Assembly: GCA_029335925.2 (NCBI GenBank) | Contig: JARJMX020000053.1 | Coordinates: 1 to 13,605 of the forward strand | DNA length: 13,605 bases | From: Gammaproteobacteria bacterium | Lineage (GTDB): Bacteria > Pseudomonadota > Gammaproteobacteria > Halothiobacillales > Halothiobacillaceae | Direction: 5' to 3' | Shown here: piece by piece, positions 7,363 through 13,605 of the stretch | Numbering within the stretch: position 1 is the stretch's first letter | Layout: the number at the start of each line of letters is the position of its first letter | The notes under the pieces: model-generated | What the model saw: the letters and a program-made list of their open reading frames with translations, nothing else | What the model was told of the DNA's origin: nothing | Database searches by the model: none | Translations under genes and position numbers: made by a program

Positions 7363-8199
7363 TTACTTGCGGTCGCGCAGCAGAGTGCGCGTCAGGATGT
7401 TCATGCCAAGGACCAGCACCGTGATCAACAGTGCGGCCGCCCAAGCGAGCTCACGCCAGTCATCATACGGGCTCATGGCAAACTGGAAGATCACCACCGG
7501 CAAGTTCGCCAGCGGACCATTCATGTCTGTACTCCAGAACTGGTTATTCAGCGCGGTGAACAACAGCGGTGCAGTCTCGCCGGTAATACGCGCGGTTGCG
7601 AGCAACACCCCGGTCACGATACCAGCCACCGCTGCCTTGTATACGACCTGAACGATGACCTTCCAGCGTGGTGCCCCCAGCGCCGCCGCGGCCTCGCGCA
7701 TGTGTATCGGCACCAGCTTGAGCATGTTTTCCGTGGTACGCAGCACCACGGGAATGACGATGATCGCCAGGGCCACCGCCCCGGCCCAGCCGGAGTAATG
7801 CCCCTGGCGGATGACAATCAGCTCGTACACGAACACGCCAATGATGATGGAGGGTGCAGAAAGCAGGACGTCATTGATGGTGCGCACGATCTCGGAGAAA
7901 AGCCCATACTTGCCATACTCTGCAAGATAGGTTCCGGCAAGAATTCCAATCGGTGTGCCGATGAGAATGGCGGCGATGGTCAGCATCAGGCTGCCGACCA
8001 GAGCATTGGCCAACCCACCACCCTGGGCTCCCGGGGGTGGGGTCATTTCGGTGAAGAGGCCCCAATGGATGGCAGAAAAACCTTTGATGAAGAGGACGGC
8101 GATGATCCAGACCAAAAAAGATAAGGCCAAGATCGTCGTCAACAGTGAGGCCGTCAGATTGATGCGGTTGAGCAAACGACGGCGGGTATAAAGTTCCAT
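7363..8199 (-). CDS. pstA: Phosphate ABC transporter, permease PstA
   Basis: A 278-residue inner-membrane subunit that forms the phosphate channel with PstC. It has six hydrophobic segments, starting with a helix at about residues 15-40, and the ABC permease coupling (EAA) loop [16 protein letters not shown], which contacts PstB. The segment [11 protein letters not shown] is typical of PstA. Two adjacent ATG codons (8200-8202 and 8197-8199) are possible starts; AGGAGG at 8205-8210 lies 5 bases before the second and only 2 before the first, so the second is preferred. That binding site overlaps the first base of the pstC stop codon, which points to translational coupling. Translation beginning further upstream would put non-conserved sequence inside pstC. 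Confidence 0.95.
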   Translation of the reverse strand: MELYTRRRLLNRINLTASLLTTILALSFLVWIIAVLFIKGFSAIHWGLFTEMTPPPGAQGGGLANALVGSLMLTIAAILIGTPIGILAGTYLAEYGKYGLFSEIVRTINDVLLSAPSIIIGVFVYELIVIRQGHYSGWAGAVALAIIVIPVVLRTTENMLKLVPIHMREAAAALGAPRWKVIVQVVYKAAVAGIVTGVLLATARITGETAPLLFTALNNQFWSTDMNGPLANLPVVIFQFAMSPYDDWRELAWAAALLITVLVLGMNILTRTLLRDRK

Positions 8200-8209
8200 C
8201 ATCGCCTCC

Positions 8210-9175
8210 TTAAGTCTTCTGGCCTTCCTGGGTGAGGGTAAGACGCATAAGCAAAAGTTTGGAGAGAAGCAAGACCACAAAGGTGATAGCAAACAGGATC
8301 AAGCCCATGGCAATCAAGGCATCCATCTGCAAACCATCAGCCTCGTTAAACTCATTGGCAAGCTTAGCGGCAATAGTGTTGCCGGGCTCAAGCAAGCTGG
8401 TAGGCAGCTTGCTGGCATTGCCGATGACGAAGGTGACGGCCATGGTCTCGCCTAGGGCACGCCCCAGACCGAGCATGATGCCACCGACCACCCCCACCTT
8501 GGTGTAGGGCAGAACGACATTTCGTATCACTTCCCAGGTGGTCGCGCCCATGCCATAAGCGGATTCACGCAGCACGCTTGGCACGACCTCGAACACATCG
8601 CGCATCACCGCGGCCATGAAGGGGACGATCATGATGGCAAGGACGATGCCGGCGGTCAGGACGCTCACCCCACTACTCCCGCCCGTAATGGGCATCTGAA
8701 ACAGGGCGCCAAGCAGAGGCACATCCCCAAGACTTGCCACCAACAGCGGCTGGACATGCTTGGCAAAGAAGGGGGCGAAAAAGAACAACCCCCACATGCC
8801 ATAGATGATGGAGGGTACGGCAGCCAGCAGCTCGACCGCGGTGCCAACCGGCCGTTTGAGCCACTGCGGTGCCATTTCGGTAATGAAAATACTAATACCA
8901 AACGACAACGGCAGGCCGATGAGCATAGCAATGAGCGCCGCAACCACGGTACCCACTATAGGCGCCCAGGCCCCGTAGTCATCTCGGACCGGGTCCCAGG
9001 TTTCGTTGGTGATAAAGTCCCAGCCGAAAGCCTTGAAGGCCGGCATGGCACCTTGCACCAGCATGATGATGATCCCGGCGAGCAAGAGCAGCACCAGGAA
9101 AGCAAAAAGTAGGGTAATGGCGCGAAAAGCGAAATCGCCTAGCGCAAGCCCGCGCAAAGAACGTTCCAGGGACAT
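8210..9175 (-). CDS. pstC: Phosphate ABC transporter, permease PstC
   Basis: A 321-residue inner-membrane partner of PstA. A first helix (about residues 18-43) is followed by a periplasmic stretch with [17 protein letters not shown], characteristic of PstC, then five further hydrophobic segments. The [10 protein letters not shown] pattern, the coupling loop [16 protein letters not shown] and [15 protein letters not shown] are all conserved. The length matches the family. The Shine-Dalgarno sequence is weak (GGAG about 14 bases upstream). It follows pstS after a 292-base structured gap and precedes pstA by 10 bases. Confidence 0.96.
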   Translation of the reverse strand: MSLERSLRGLALGDFAFRAITLLFAFLVLLLLAGIIIMLVQGAMPAFKAFGWDFITNETWDPVRDDYGAWAPIVGTVVAALIAMLIGLPLSFGISIFITEMAPQWLKRPVGTAVELLAAVPSIIYGMWGLFFFAPFFAKHVQPLLVASLGDVPLLGALFQMPITGGSSGVSVLTAGIVLAIMIVPFMAAVMRDVFEVVPSVLRESAYGMGATTWEVIRNVVLPYTKVGVVGGIMLGLGRALGETMAVTFVIGNASKLPTSLLEPGNTIAAKLANEFNEADGLQMDALIAMGLILFAITFVVLLLSKLLLMRLTLTQEGQKT

Positions 9176-9467
9176 GGGTACACTGATCTCCGATGGGCGC
9201 CACTCGCTTCACATGCATCACGGACCAAGATAGAGAAGGTTCATAACCTGGCTGAACCCGCGATCATGGATGATGATGGCCCATCCTGGCGTCGGATTTT
9301 AAATCCAACAATTGGCCATGCGCATCATGACTTTCCTTGACCTTGGTGCTCAGAAGGAATCGTTCCCTTGCGTGAAAGAGAACGAACCTTGACCTGATCT
9401 TTCATCCCTGAACTGCAATTCGGCTCCATGGGGAGGAGACAGATACCCCTCCCCGAAGAGACAAGGA
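9176..9467 (-). other. Structured pstS-pstC spacer with mRNA hairpins
   Basis: The 292 bases between the pstS stop and the pstC start hold no convincing gene. Just after the pstS stop (13 bases) is a 7-bp stem, GGGGAGG (9430-9436) and CCTCCCC (9448-9454), with an 11-base loop. It lacks a T-run on the transcribed strand, so it looks like an mRNA-stabilising or partial-stop hairpin rather than a full terminator. Smaller stems follow: GGATTT/AAATCC (9294-9306), GGATG/CATCC near 9268-9286, and GGTTCA/TGAACC (9238-9258). The 9-base direct repeat CCTTGACCT occurs at 9335-9343 and 9387-9395. The expected effect, as in other periplasmic-binding-protein operons, is more PstS than PstCAB. No Pho box is seen here. 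Confidence 0.55.
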
Positions 9468-10511
9468 TTACTTGACGATCGCCGCGACCCCGTCGCACTT
9501 GATGTTGGCCTTCCAGGAGGCTTCGATCTGCTCGACCAGCTCCTTGGGCAGTGGCACATAATCAAGCTCTTCAGCCATGGCCCCGCCGTTCTTCCACGCC
9601 CAGTCGAAGAACTTCAATACCGCTTCGGTACGGGCGCAGTCTTGTGGCTCCTTGTAGACCAGGATGTTGGTCTGGTTGGAGATCGGCCAGGCCTCCGCGC
9701 CAGGGGCATCGGTCAGCCACAGATAGAAGTCAGTCGCGCTTTTCCAATCGGCAGTGGCTGCGGCGGCGGCAGTCGATTTGGCGCTGACGCTGACGTAATT
9801 ACCAGCTTTGTTCTTCATCTGCACGGTGGCAAGCTTGTTCTGCTTGGCATAGGCAGACTCGACATAGCCAATGGCACCTTCGATCTGCTTGACGTAGGAA
9901 GCCACCCCTTCGTTGCCCTTGCCGCCCATACCGACCGGCCAGTTGACGGCCTTGCCTTCACCGACCTTCTCTTTCCATTCCGGGCTGACCTTGGCCAGGT
10001 AGTTGGTGAATACCGCGGTCGTGCCCGAACCATCGGAGCGGCGTACCACGGAGATCAGCTTGTCCGGCAGCGACAGACCAGGATTGAGGGCGGCGATCTT
10101 GGGATCATTCCACTTGATGATCTTGCCCAGGTAGATATCGGCCAGCACCTCCGGATCGAGCTTCATCTGGTTGGCTTCAAGCCCAGGCAGATTGACCACC
10201 GGCACCACCGCACCCATGACAGAGGGGAACTGGGTCAGGCCATGCTCGGCGAGCTTTTCCGGCGGCAGCGCATCGTCGGAGGCGCCGAAATCGACGGTCT
10301 TGGCAACGATCTGCTTCACCCCGCCGCCCGAACCGATGGACTGGTAATTCAGCTTCACCCCGGTGGCCTTGTTATAGGCCTCGGCCCACTTGGCATAGAT
10401 GGGATAGGGGAAGGTTGCACCGGCACCATTGATGGTGTTCACATCGGCAGCCTGAACGGCGCCAGCAGCCAGCAAGGCACCGGCGATCAGGGTCATGCGA
10501 AACATGGTCAT
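9468..10511 (-). CDS. pstS: Periplasmic phosphate-binding protein
   Basis: A 347-residue substrate-binding protein of the phosphate importer. A Sec signal peptide occupies residues 1-21 (short Met/Arg start, hydrophobic core L-I-A-G-A-L-L-A-A-G, cleavage likely after A-V-Q-A). The mature part opens with N-G-A-G-A-T-F-P-Y-P-I-Y-A-K-W, followed by G-S-G-G-G-V-K-Q-I, V-D-F-G-A-S-D-D and R-R-S-D-G-S-G-T-T-A-V-F-T; these are the loops that hydrogen-bond phosphate in E. coli PstS, and the Asp and Ser/Thr ligands are all present. There is no lipobox Cys, so it is soluble in the periplasm. AAGGAG lies 6 bases before the ATG at 10509-10511. It sits 81 bases after phoR, and its Pho box is inside the end of phoR, so it is probably expressed both from its own phosphate-starvation promoter and by read-through from phoBR. 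Confidence 0.96.
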   Translation of the reverse strand: MTMFRMTLIAGALLAAGAVQAADVNTINGAGATFPYPIYAKWAEAYNKATGVKLNYQSIGSGGGVKQIVAKTVDFGASDDALPPEKLAEHGLTQFPSVMGAVVPVVNLPGLEANQMKLDPEVLADIYLGKIIKWNDPKIAALNPGLSLPDKLISVVRRSDGSGTTAVFTNYLAKVSPEWKEKVGEGKAVNWPVGMGGKGNEGVASYVKQIEGAIGYVESAYAKQNKLATVQMKNKAGNYVSVSAKSTAAAAATADWKSATDFYLWLTDAPGAEAWPISNQTNILVYKEPQDCARTEAVLKFFDWAWKNGGAMAEELDYVPLPKELVEQIEASWKANIKCDGVAAIVK

Positions 10512-10592
10512 GGTTTACTCCTTAGGGGTTGGGTTGGCTGAGTGCTTGAAACCTGGCCCGACCAAGCAAAAACGACCTTGGGTGGCATAAGT

Positions 10593-11951
10593 TCAGGGCA
10601 CATGTTCGCGGCAAGGCGTGTCGAGTTCATGAAAGAAAGATGAAGGTTTTATGACAGGGGCCGTGCGCATGGCGAGGTTGGCCGGAAAAAGGCAACGAAA
10701 CAGGCTCCCCTTGCCAAGGGTGCTCTCGATCTCCAGTCGCCCGCCATGACGCAGCAGGACGTGTTTGACGATCGCCAACCCAAGTCCCGTGCCGCCACGC
10801 GCGCGGGAGCGGCCGACGTCGACCCGGTAGAAACGCTCGGTCAGGCGCGGGATGTGCTCAGGCGCGATGCCAATGCCGGTATCCTCCACCTCAAAGACCA
10901 GACCATGCGCATCGGCGAACCAACGGATGCTGATCATTCCGTTCGCCGGGGTGTATTTCACGGCGTTGAAGACCAGGTTGGAAAACAGGCTGTCGAGTTC
11001 ACGTGGCATGCCCCGCATACTCAAGGTCGGATCAATGTTTTGCACAATGTGATGGTGCTCGCTTGCGCTTAGCTGCTCGGCAACATCGGCAATCGTGCTC
11101 AGCATGGCAGGAACGTTGACGGGCTCGAATTGGTCCTCGCTCGGCGAAGTGGTCTCCAGGCGGGAGAGCAAGAGCAAATCTTCAACGATGCGTCGCATGC
11201 GCTCGGACTGCTGATGCATCTGCGCCAGAATGCGGGCAAGATCGGGAGCAAGCTCCTCGGTGTCGAGCAAGGTCTCGATATAGCCTGCAAGTACAGTCAA
11301 AGGCGTACGCAATTCATGGGAGACATTGGCGACAAAGTCCTGACGCATGGCCTGCAGGCGTTGCAAATGGGTTACATCGCGCACAACCAGCAAGCGTCGC
11401 CCTTGCCCATAGGGAAAGATATGCATGTTGAGGATGCGCCCGGGGTCATCACTGGCAGGCACCTCGACATCGCGCGCCCAATCCTCGCCATGCAAATAGT
11501 CGAGAAAGGCCGGCTGGCGGATCAGATGGTCGATCGGCAAGCCGATATCACGCTGGCGCAAGCCAAGCTGCTGGCGGGAGGGCGGATTGAAGCCAAGGAT
11601 GCGGTTGTCGGCATCGAGAGCAACGATCGCATCCGGCAAGGCATCGGCGGCGCGGCGGTATTCGCGGATCAGGCGCAGCCAGCGCCGCTCGCGTCGGCGC
11701 TGGGCGGCGCGAGCACGGCGCAGGCGCTGGCCGAGGTCCGCCAGCCAACCACCTGCATAGCGGCTAGGCGGGGTCTCGGGCCGCTCCAGCCAGCGAGCCA
11801 GGCGCGTCACCACCCACAACAGGCGCATGACGACCAGCCCGAGCCCCAGGCTCAGCCCCGCCCACACATGTCCCGCCAGCAGACCAAGGACGAGCCCAAG
11901 GACGGCCACCCCCCCAACTAGGAGGATTTCCGCGCGCAGCCCCCCGGGCAT
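10593..11951 (-). CDS. phoR: Phosphate regulon sensor histidine kinase PhoR
   Basis: A 452-residue membrane-bound kinase that phosphorylates PhoB when phosphate is scarce. Domains in order: two close N-terminal hydrophobic segments (about 8-30 and 32-50) with almost no periplasmic loop; an Arg-rich linker (76-100); a PAS domain (about 100-195, A-D-A-L-P-D-A-I-V-A-L-D); the dimerisation/phosphoacceptor helix with F-V-A-N-V-S-H-E-L-R-T-P-L-T (His212); and the ATPase domain with N box N-L-V-F-N-A-V-K-Y (325-333), G1 D-T-G-I-G-I (357-362) and G2 G-G-T-G-L-G-L-A-I (386-394). The missing periplasmic sensor fits PhoR, which takes its signal from PstSCAB/PhoU. The last ~25 residues, after the usual kinase end near L-F-P-A, are a non-conserved tail whose codons contain a Pho box. 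The ATG overlaps the phoB stop by one base (TGATG), indicating coupled translation. Confidence 0.95.
   Translation of the reverse strand: MPGGLRAEILLVGGVAVLGLVLGLLAGHVWAGLSLGLGLVVMRLLWVVTRLARWLERPETPPSRYAGGWLADLGQRLRRARAAQRRRERRWLRLIREYRRAADALPDAIVALDADNRILGFNPPSRQQLGLRQRDIGLPIDHLIRQPAFLDYLHGEDWARDVEVPASDDPGRILNMHIFPYGQGRRLLVVRDVTHLQRLQAMRQDFVANVSHELRTPLTVLAGYIETLLDTEELAPDLARILAQMHQQSERMRRIVEDLLLLSRLETTSPSEDQFEPVNVPAMLSTIADVAEQLSASEHHHIVQNIDPTLSMRGMPRELDSLFSNLVFNAVKYTPANGMISIRWFADAHGLVFEVEDTGIGIAPEHIPRLTERFYRVDVGRSRARGGTGLGLAIVKHVLLRHGGRLEIESTLGKGSLFRCLFPANLAMRTAPVIKPSSFFHELDTPCREHVP
10629..10657 (-). promoter_or_regulatory. Pho box for pstS, inside the 3' end of phoR
   Basis: On the minus strand three 7-base units follow each other at exact 11-base spacing: CTGTCAT (10657-10651), CCTTCAT (10646-10640) and CTTTCAT (10635-10629), with 4-base spacers AAAA and CTTT. 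The E. coli Pho box is two such units of CTGTCAT type with an A/T-rich spacer. The array lies 118-146 bases upstream of the pstS start and is read in phoR as codons for P-V-I-K-P-S-S-F-F-H. A weak -10-like TGAACT (10629-10624) lies 10 bases after the first two units, overlapping the third. Binding of phosphorylated PhoB here would switch on the pst genes. Confidence 0.78.
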
Positions 11952-12643
11952 CAGATGCGGCTGGAGAAGCGGTAGCCGGCGCCACGTACGGTCTGGACCA
12001 TGGCATCATGCCCGCTCGGTGCGAGGGCCTTGCGCAGGCGCAGGATGTGCACGTCCACCGTGCGTTCCTCGACGAAGTTGTTGCGCCCCCATACGCGATC
12101 GAGCAGCTGGCCGCGGCTGTAGACCCGCTCCGGATGGGTCATGAAGAACTCGAGCAGGCGGAACTCGGTCGGCCCCATCTCCAACGACTGCCCATGGGCC
12201 GTGACCCGGTGCCCGCCGATATCCAACTCCAGCCCATCGATACGGATCACGCCAGCCTCGCCTTCCGGCGTCGCGCGGCGAAGGACGGCCTTGATGCGCG
12301 CCTGCAACTCGCGCGGCGAGAACGGCTTGGTGATGTAGTCATCCGCCCCCGCCTCGAGGCCGGTCACCTTGTCCTCCTCCTCGCCGCGCGCGGTGAGCAT
12401 GATGATTGGCACGTCGCGGGTCAGCTCGTCCTTCTTCAGCCGGCGAGCCAGTTCCAGGCCGCTCGCGCCCGGCAACATCCAGTCGAGCAGGATCAGGTCC
12501 GGTACCTGACGAGCCAGACACTCGAAGGCCTCAGAGATGTCGCCGGCCTCCATCAAACTATAGCCTGCCCGACCGAGGGCAAAACTCACCATCTCGCGGA
12601 TGGGTTTCTCGTCTTCAACGATCAGGATGGTCTTGCCGGACAT
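11951..12643 (-). CDS. phoB: Phosphate regulon response regulator PhoB
   Basis: A 230-residue OmpR/PhoB-type transcription factor activated by PhoR. The receiver domain (1-120) has the acidic pair Glu10/Asp11, the phosphoacceptor Asp54 in [11 protein letters not shown], Thr84 and Lys106. The W-M-L-P-G pattern and the start [10 protein letters not shown] match PhoB. The C-terminal winged-helix domain (about 130-230) has [11 protein letters not shown], the recognition helix [15 protein letters not shown] and the wing [12 protein letters not shown] lies about 5 bases before the ATG at 12641-12643. It is transcribed with phoR (one-base overlap) and has its own Pho box just upstream, so it should be autoregulated. 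It is divergent from nadC. Confidence 0.97.
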   Translation of the reverse strand: MSGKTILIVEDEKPIREMVSFALGRAGYSLMEAGDISEAFECLARQVPDLILLDWMLPGASGLELARRLKKDELTRDVPIIMLTARGEEEDKVTGLEAGADDYITKPFSPRELQARIKAVLRRATPEGEAGVIRIDGLELDIGGHRVTAHGQSLEMGPTEFRLLEFFMTHPERVYSRGQLLDRVWGRNNFVEERTVDVHILRLRKALAPSGHDAMVQTVRGAGYRFSSRI

Positions 12644-12682
12644 GGTGACCTCACAGCGATGTCATGTTGCGCGCTAACTTTT

Positions 12683-12711
12683 ACGACAATAGCGTGACAT
12701 TTACGTGACAG
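12683..12711 (-). promoter_or_regulatory. Pho box and promoter of phoBR
   Basis: Reading toward phoB, three units at exact 11-base spacing are seen: CTGTCAC (12711-12705), ATGTCAC (12700-12694) and TTGTCGT (12689-12683), with spacers GTAA and GCTA. The first two make a classical 18-base Pho box. A -10-like TAAAAG (12683-12678) starts 10 bases after it, the usual spacing in PhoB-activated promoters where the box replaces the -35. The phoB ATG is 40 bases from the last unit. This supports positive autoregulation of phoBR. Confidence 0.82.
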
Positions 12712-12768
12712 GCTAGGGTCACAGCCCCCCGGGCGCTACCATTGTCCCGATAGCCAAGGAGACCCGCC

Positions 12769-13605
12769 ATGAACCTGCCATCCGCCCAGATCATCCGTCA
12801 GGACGTCACCCGCGCGCTTGAAGAGGACATCGGCAGCGGCGACCTGTCCGCCCAGCTGGTGCCGGAAGGGAAGCTCGCCCAGGCGCGCGTGATCACCCGC
12901 GAGCATATGCACCTGGCTGGCACGGCCTGGTTCGACGAAGTGTTCCGCCAGGTCGATCCGCGCATCGAGGTGCGCTGGGCCGCGATGGACGGCGATCACC
13001 TCGCCCCCGGCGCCCTGCTCTGCACCCTGCACGGCCCCGCACGCGGCATCCTCAGTGGGGAGCGCACGGCGCTGAACTTTGTGCAGACCCTGTCCGCGAC
13101 CGCCACCCGTACGCACAAGTTCGTCCGCGCCGTGCACGGCACCCGCGCGCGCATCCTCGATACACGCAAGACCCTGCCCGGCCTTAGGCAGGCGCAGAAG
13201 TATGCGGTCACCTGTGGCGGCGGCTGGAACCACCGCATGGGGCTTTTTGACGCCATCTTGATCAAGGAGAATCACATCACCGCGGCTGGCGGCATCACCG
13301 CCGCCGTGGTCCAGGCACGCCGCCAAAGTCCGGGCGTGCCGATCGAGGTGGAAGTGGAGAATCTGGCGCAGCTGGAGGAGGCGCTGATGGCCGGAGTGCC
13401 GCGCATCCTGCTCGACAATTTTGACCTCGAGCGGCTGCGCGCGGCAGTCCACCTGACCGCCGGCCGCGCCGAGCTGGAGGCCTCGGGCGGGGTGAGCCTG
13501 GAGACTGTACGCGCCATCGCCGAAACAGGGGTGGATTTCATCTCCATCGGCAGCCTGACCAAGGATATCCAGGCCATCGACCTGTCGATGCGCTTCGACG
13601 GACTG
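12769..13605 (+). CDS. nadC: Nicotinate-nucleotide (quinolinate) phosphoribosyltransferase, 3' end cut by window edge
   Basis: A cytoplasmic enzyme of de novo NAD synthesis that joins quinolinate and PRPP to give nicotinate mononucleotide, CO2 and pyrophosphate. 279 codons are visible without a stop. Conserved features: [10 protein letters not shown] near the start; [10 protein letters not shown] in the middle; substrate-binding [38 protein letters not shown]; and the C-terminal E-A-S-G-G-V and I-S-I-G-S-L-T-K. The last visible residues, D-L-S-M-R-F-D-G-L, correspond to the usual C-terminus, so only a few codons should be missing. The ATG at 12769 has AAGGAG 7 bases upstream (12756-12761). 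It is divergent from phoB with 125 bases between the starts and has no functional link to phosphate sensing other than position. Confidence 0.95.
   Translation, partial: MNLPSAQIIRQDVTRALEEDIGSGDLSAQLVPEGKLAQARVITREHMHLAGTAWFDEVFRQVDPRIEVRWAAMDGDHLAPGALLCTLHGPARGILSGERTALNFVQTLSATATRTHKFVRAVHGTRARILDTRKTLPGLRQAQKYAVTCGGGWNHRMGLFDAILIKENHITAAGGITAAVVQARRQSPGVPIEVEVENLAQLEEALMAGVPRILLDNFDLERLRAAVHLTAGRAELEASGGVSLETVRAIAETGVDFISIGSLTKDIQAIDLSMRFDGL

Noticed and set aside
7343..7444. Longer pstB starting inside pstA
   Set aside because: The extra 34 residues are an out-of-frame reading of the pstA end and not conserved; the ATG at 7340-7342 fits the gene spacing.
9335..9395. Repeated CCTTGACCT as tandem -35 elements or iteron
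   Set aside because: Only two copies 52 bases apart, with TTGAC on the strand opposite to pst transcription and no matching -10; probably chance.
12645..12722. Additional GTCAC/GTGAC and ATGTCAT half-sites around the phoB-nadC spacer as a Pho box for nadC
   Set aside because: They do not keep the 11-base unit spacing on the nadC strand and one (GTGAC) is just the complement of the phoB box.

Overview
The window is a compact inorganic-phosphate and polyphosphate locus. The GC-rich coding DNA, gene set and protein sequences suggest a proteobacterium, most likely a gammaproteobacterium. That placement is inferred from the PstS, PhoU, PPK1, PhoB/PhoR and NadC sequences; no 16S rRNA or other phylogenetic marker is present.

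Left part (1-3236, mostly + strand): the 3' end of a SulP-type anion transporter with its C-terminal STAS domain, then about 465 bp without an intact gene that holds a minus-strand remnant of a PAS sensor domain, then sixA (phosphohistidine phosphatase) and ppx (exopolyphosphatase/guanosine pentaphosphatase family). Middle (3290-6232): ppk (polyphosphate kinase) on the minus strand, convergent with ppx and divergent from phoU. A small IS5-type MITE (140 bp, near-perfect 18-bp ends, CTAA target duplication) sits exactly at the phoU stop codon, followed by a strong terminator shared with the converging pst operon.

Right part (6473-12643, minus strand): a tightly arranged series phoB-phoR-pstS-pstC-pstA-pstB, that is the two-component phosphate regulator followed by the high-affinity phosphate ABC transporter. 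Two Pho boxes made of three 11-bp-spaced repeats are readable: one upstream of phoB (autoregulation) and one inside the last codons of phoR (for pstS). nadC (quinolinate phosphoribosyltransferase) diverges from phoB and runs off the right edge, probably only a few codons short of its end.

Together the genes sense phosphate (PstSCAB-PhoU-PhoR), respond to it (PhoB), import it, and store or mobilise it as polyphosphate (PPK, Ppx). All the core genes are known families. The less ordinary features are the separation of phoU from pstB, the MITE at the phoU stop codon, the Pho box embedded in phoR, the structured ppk-phoU and pstS-pstC spacers, and the PAS-domain relic. I found no wholly new system, CRISPR array, tRNA or rRNA.
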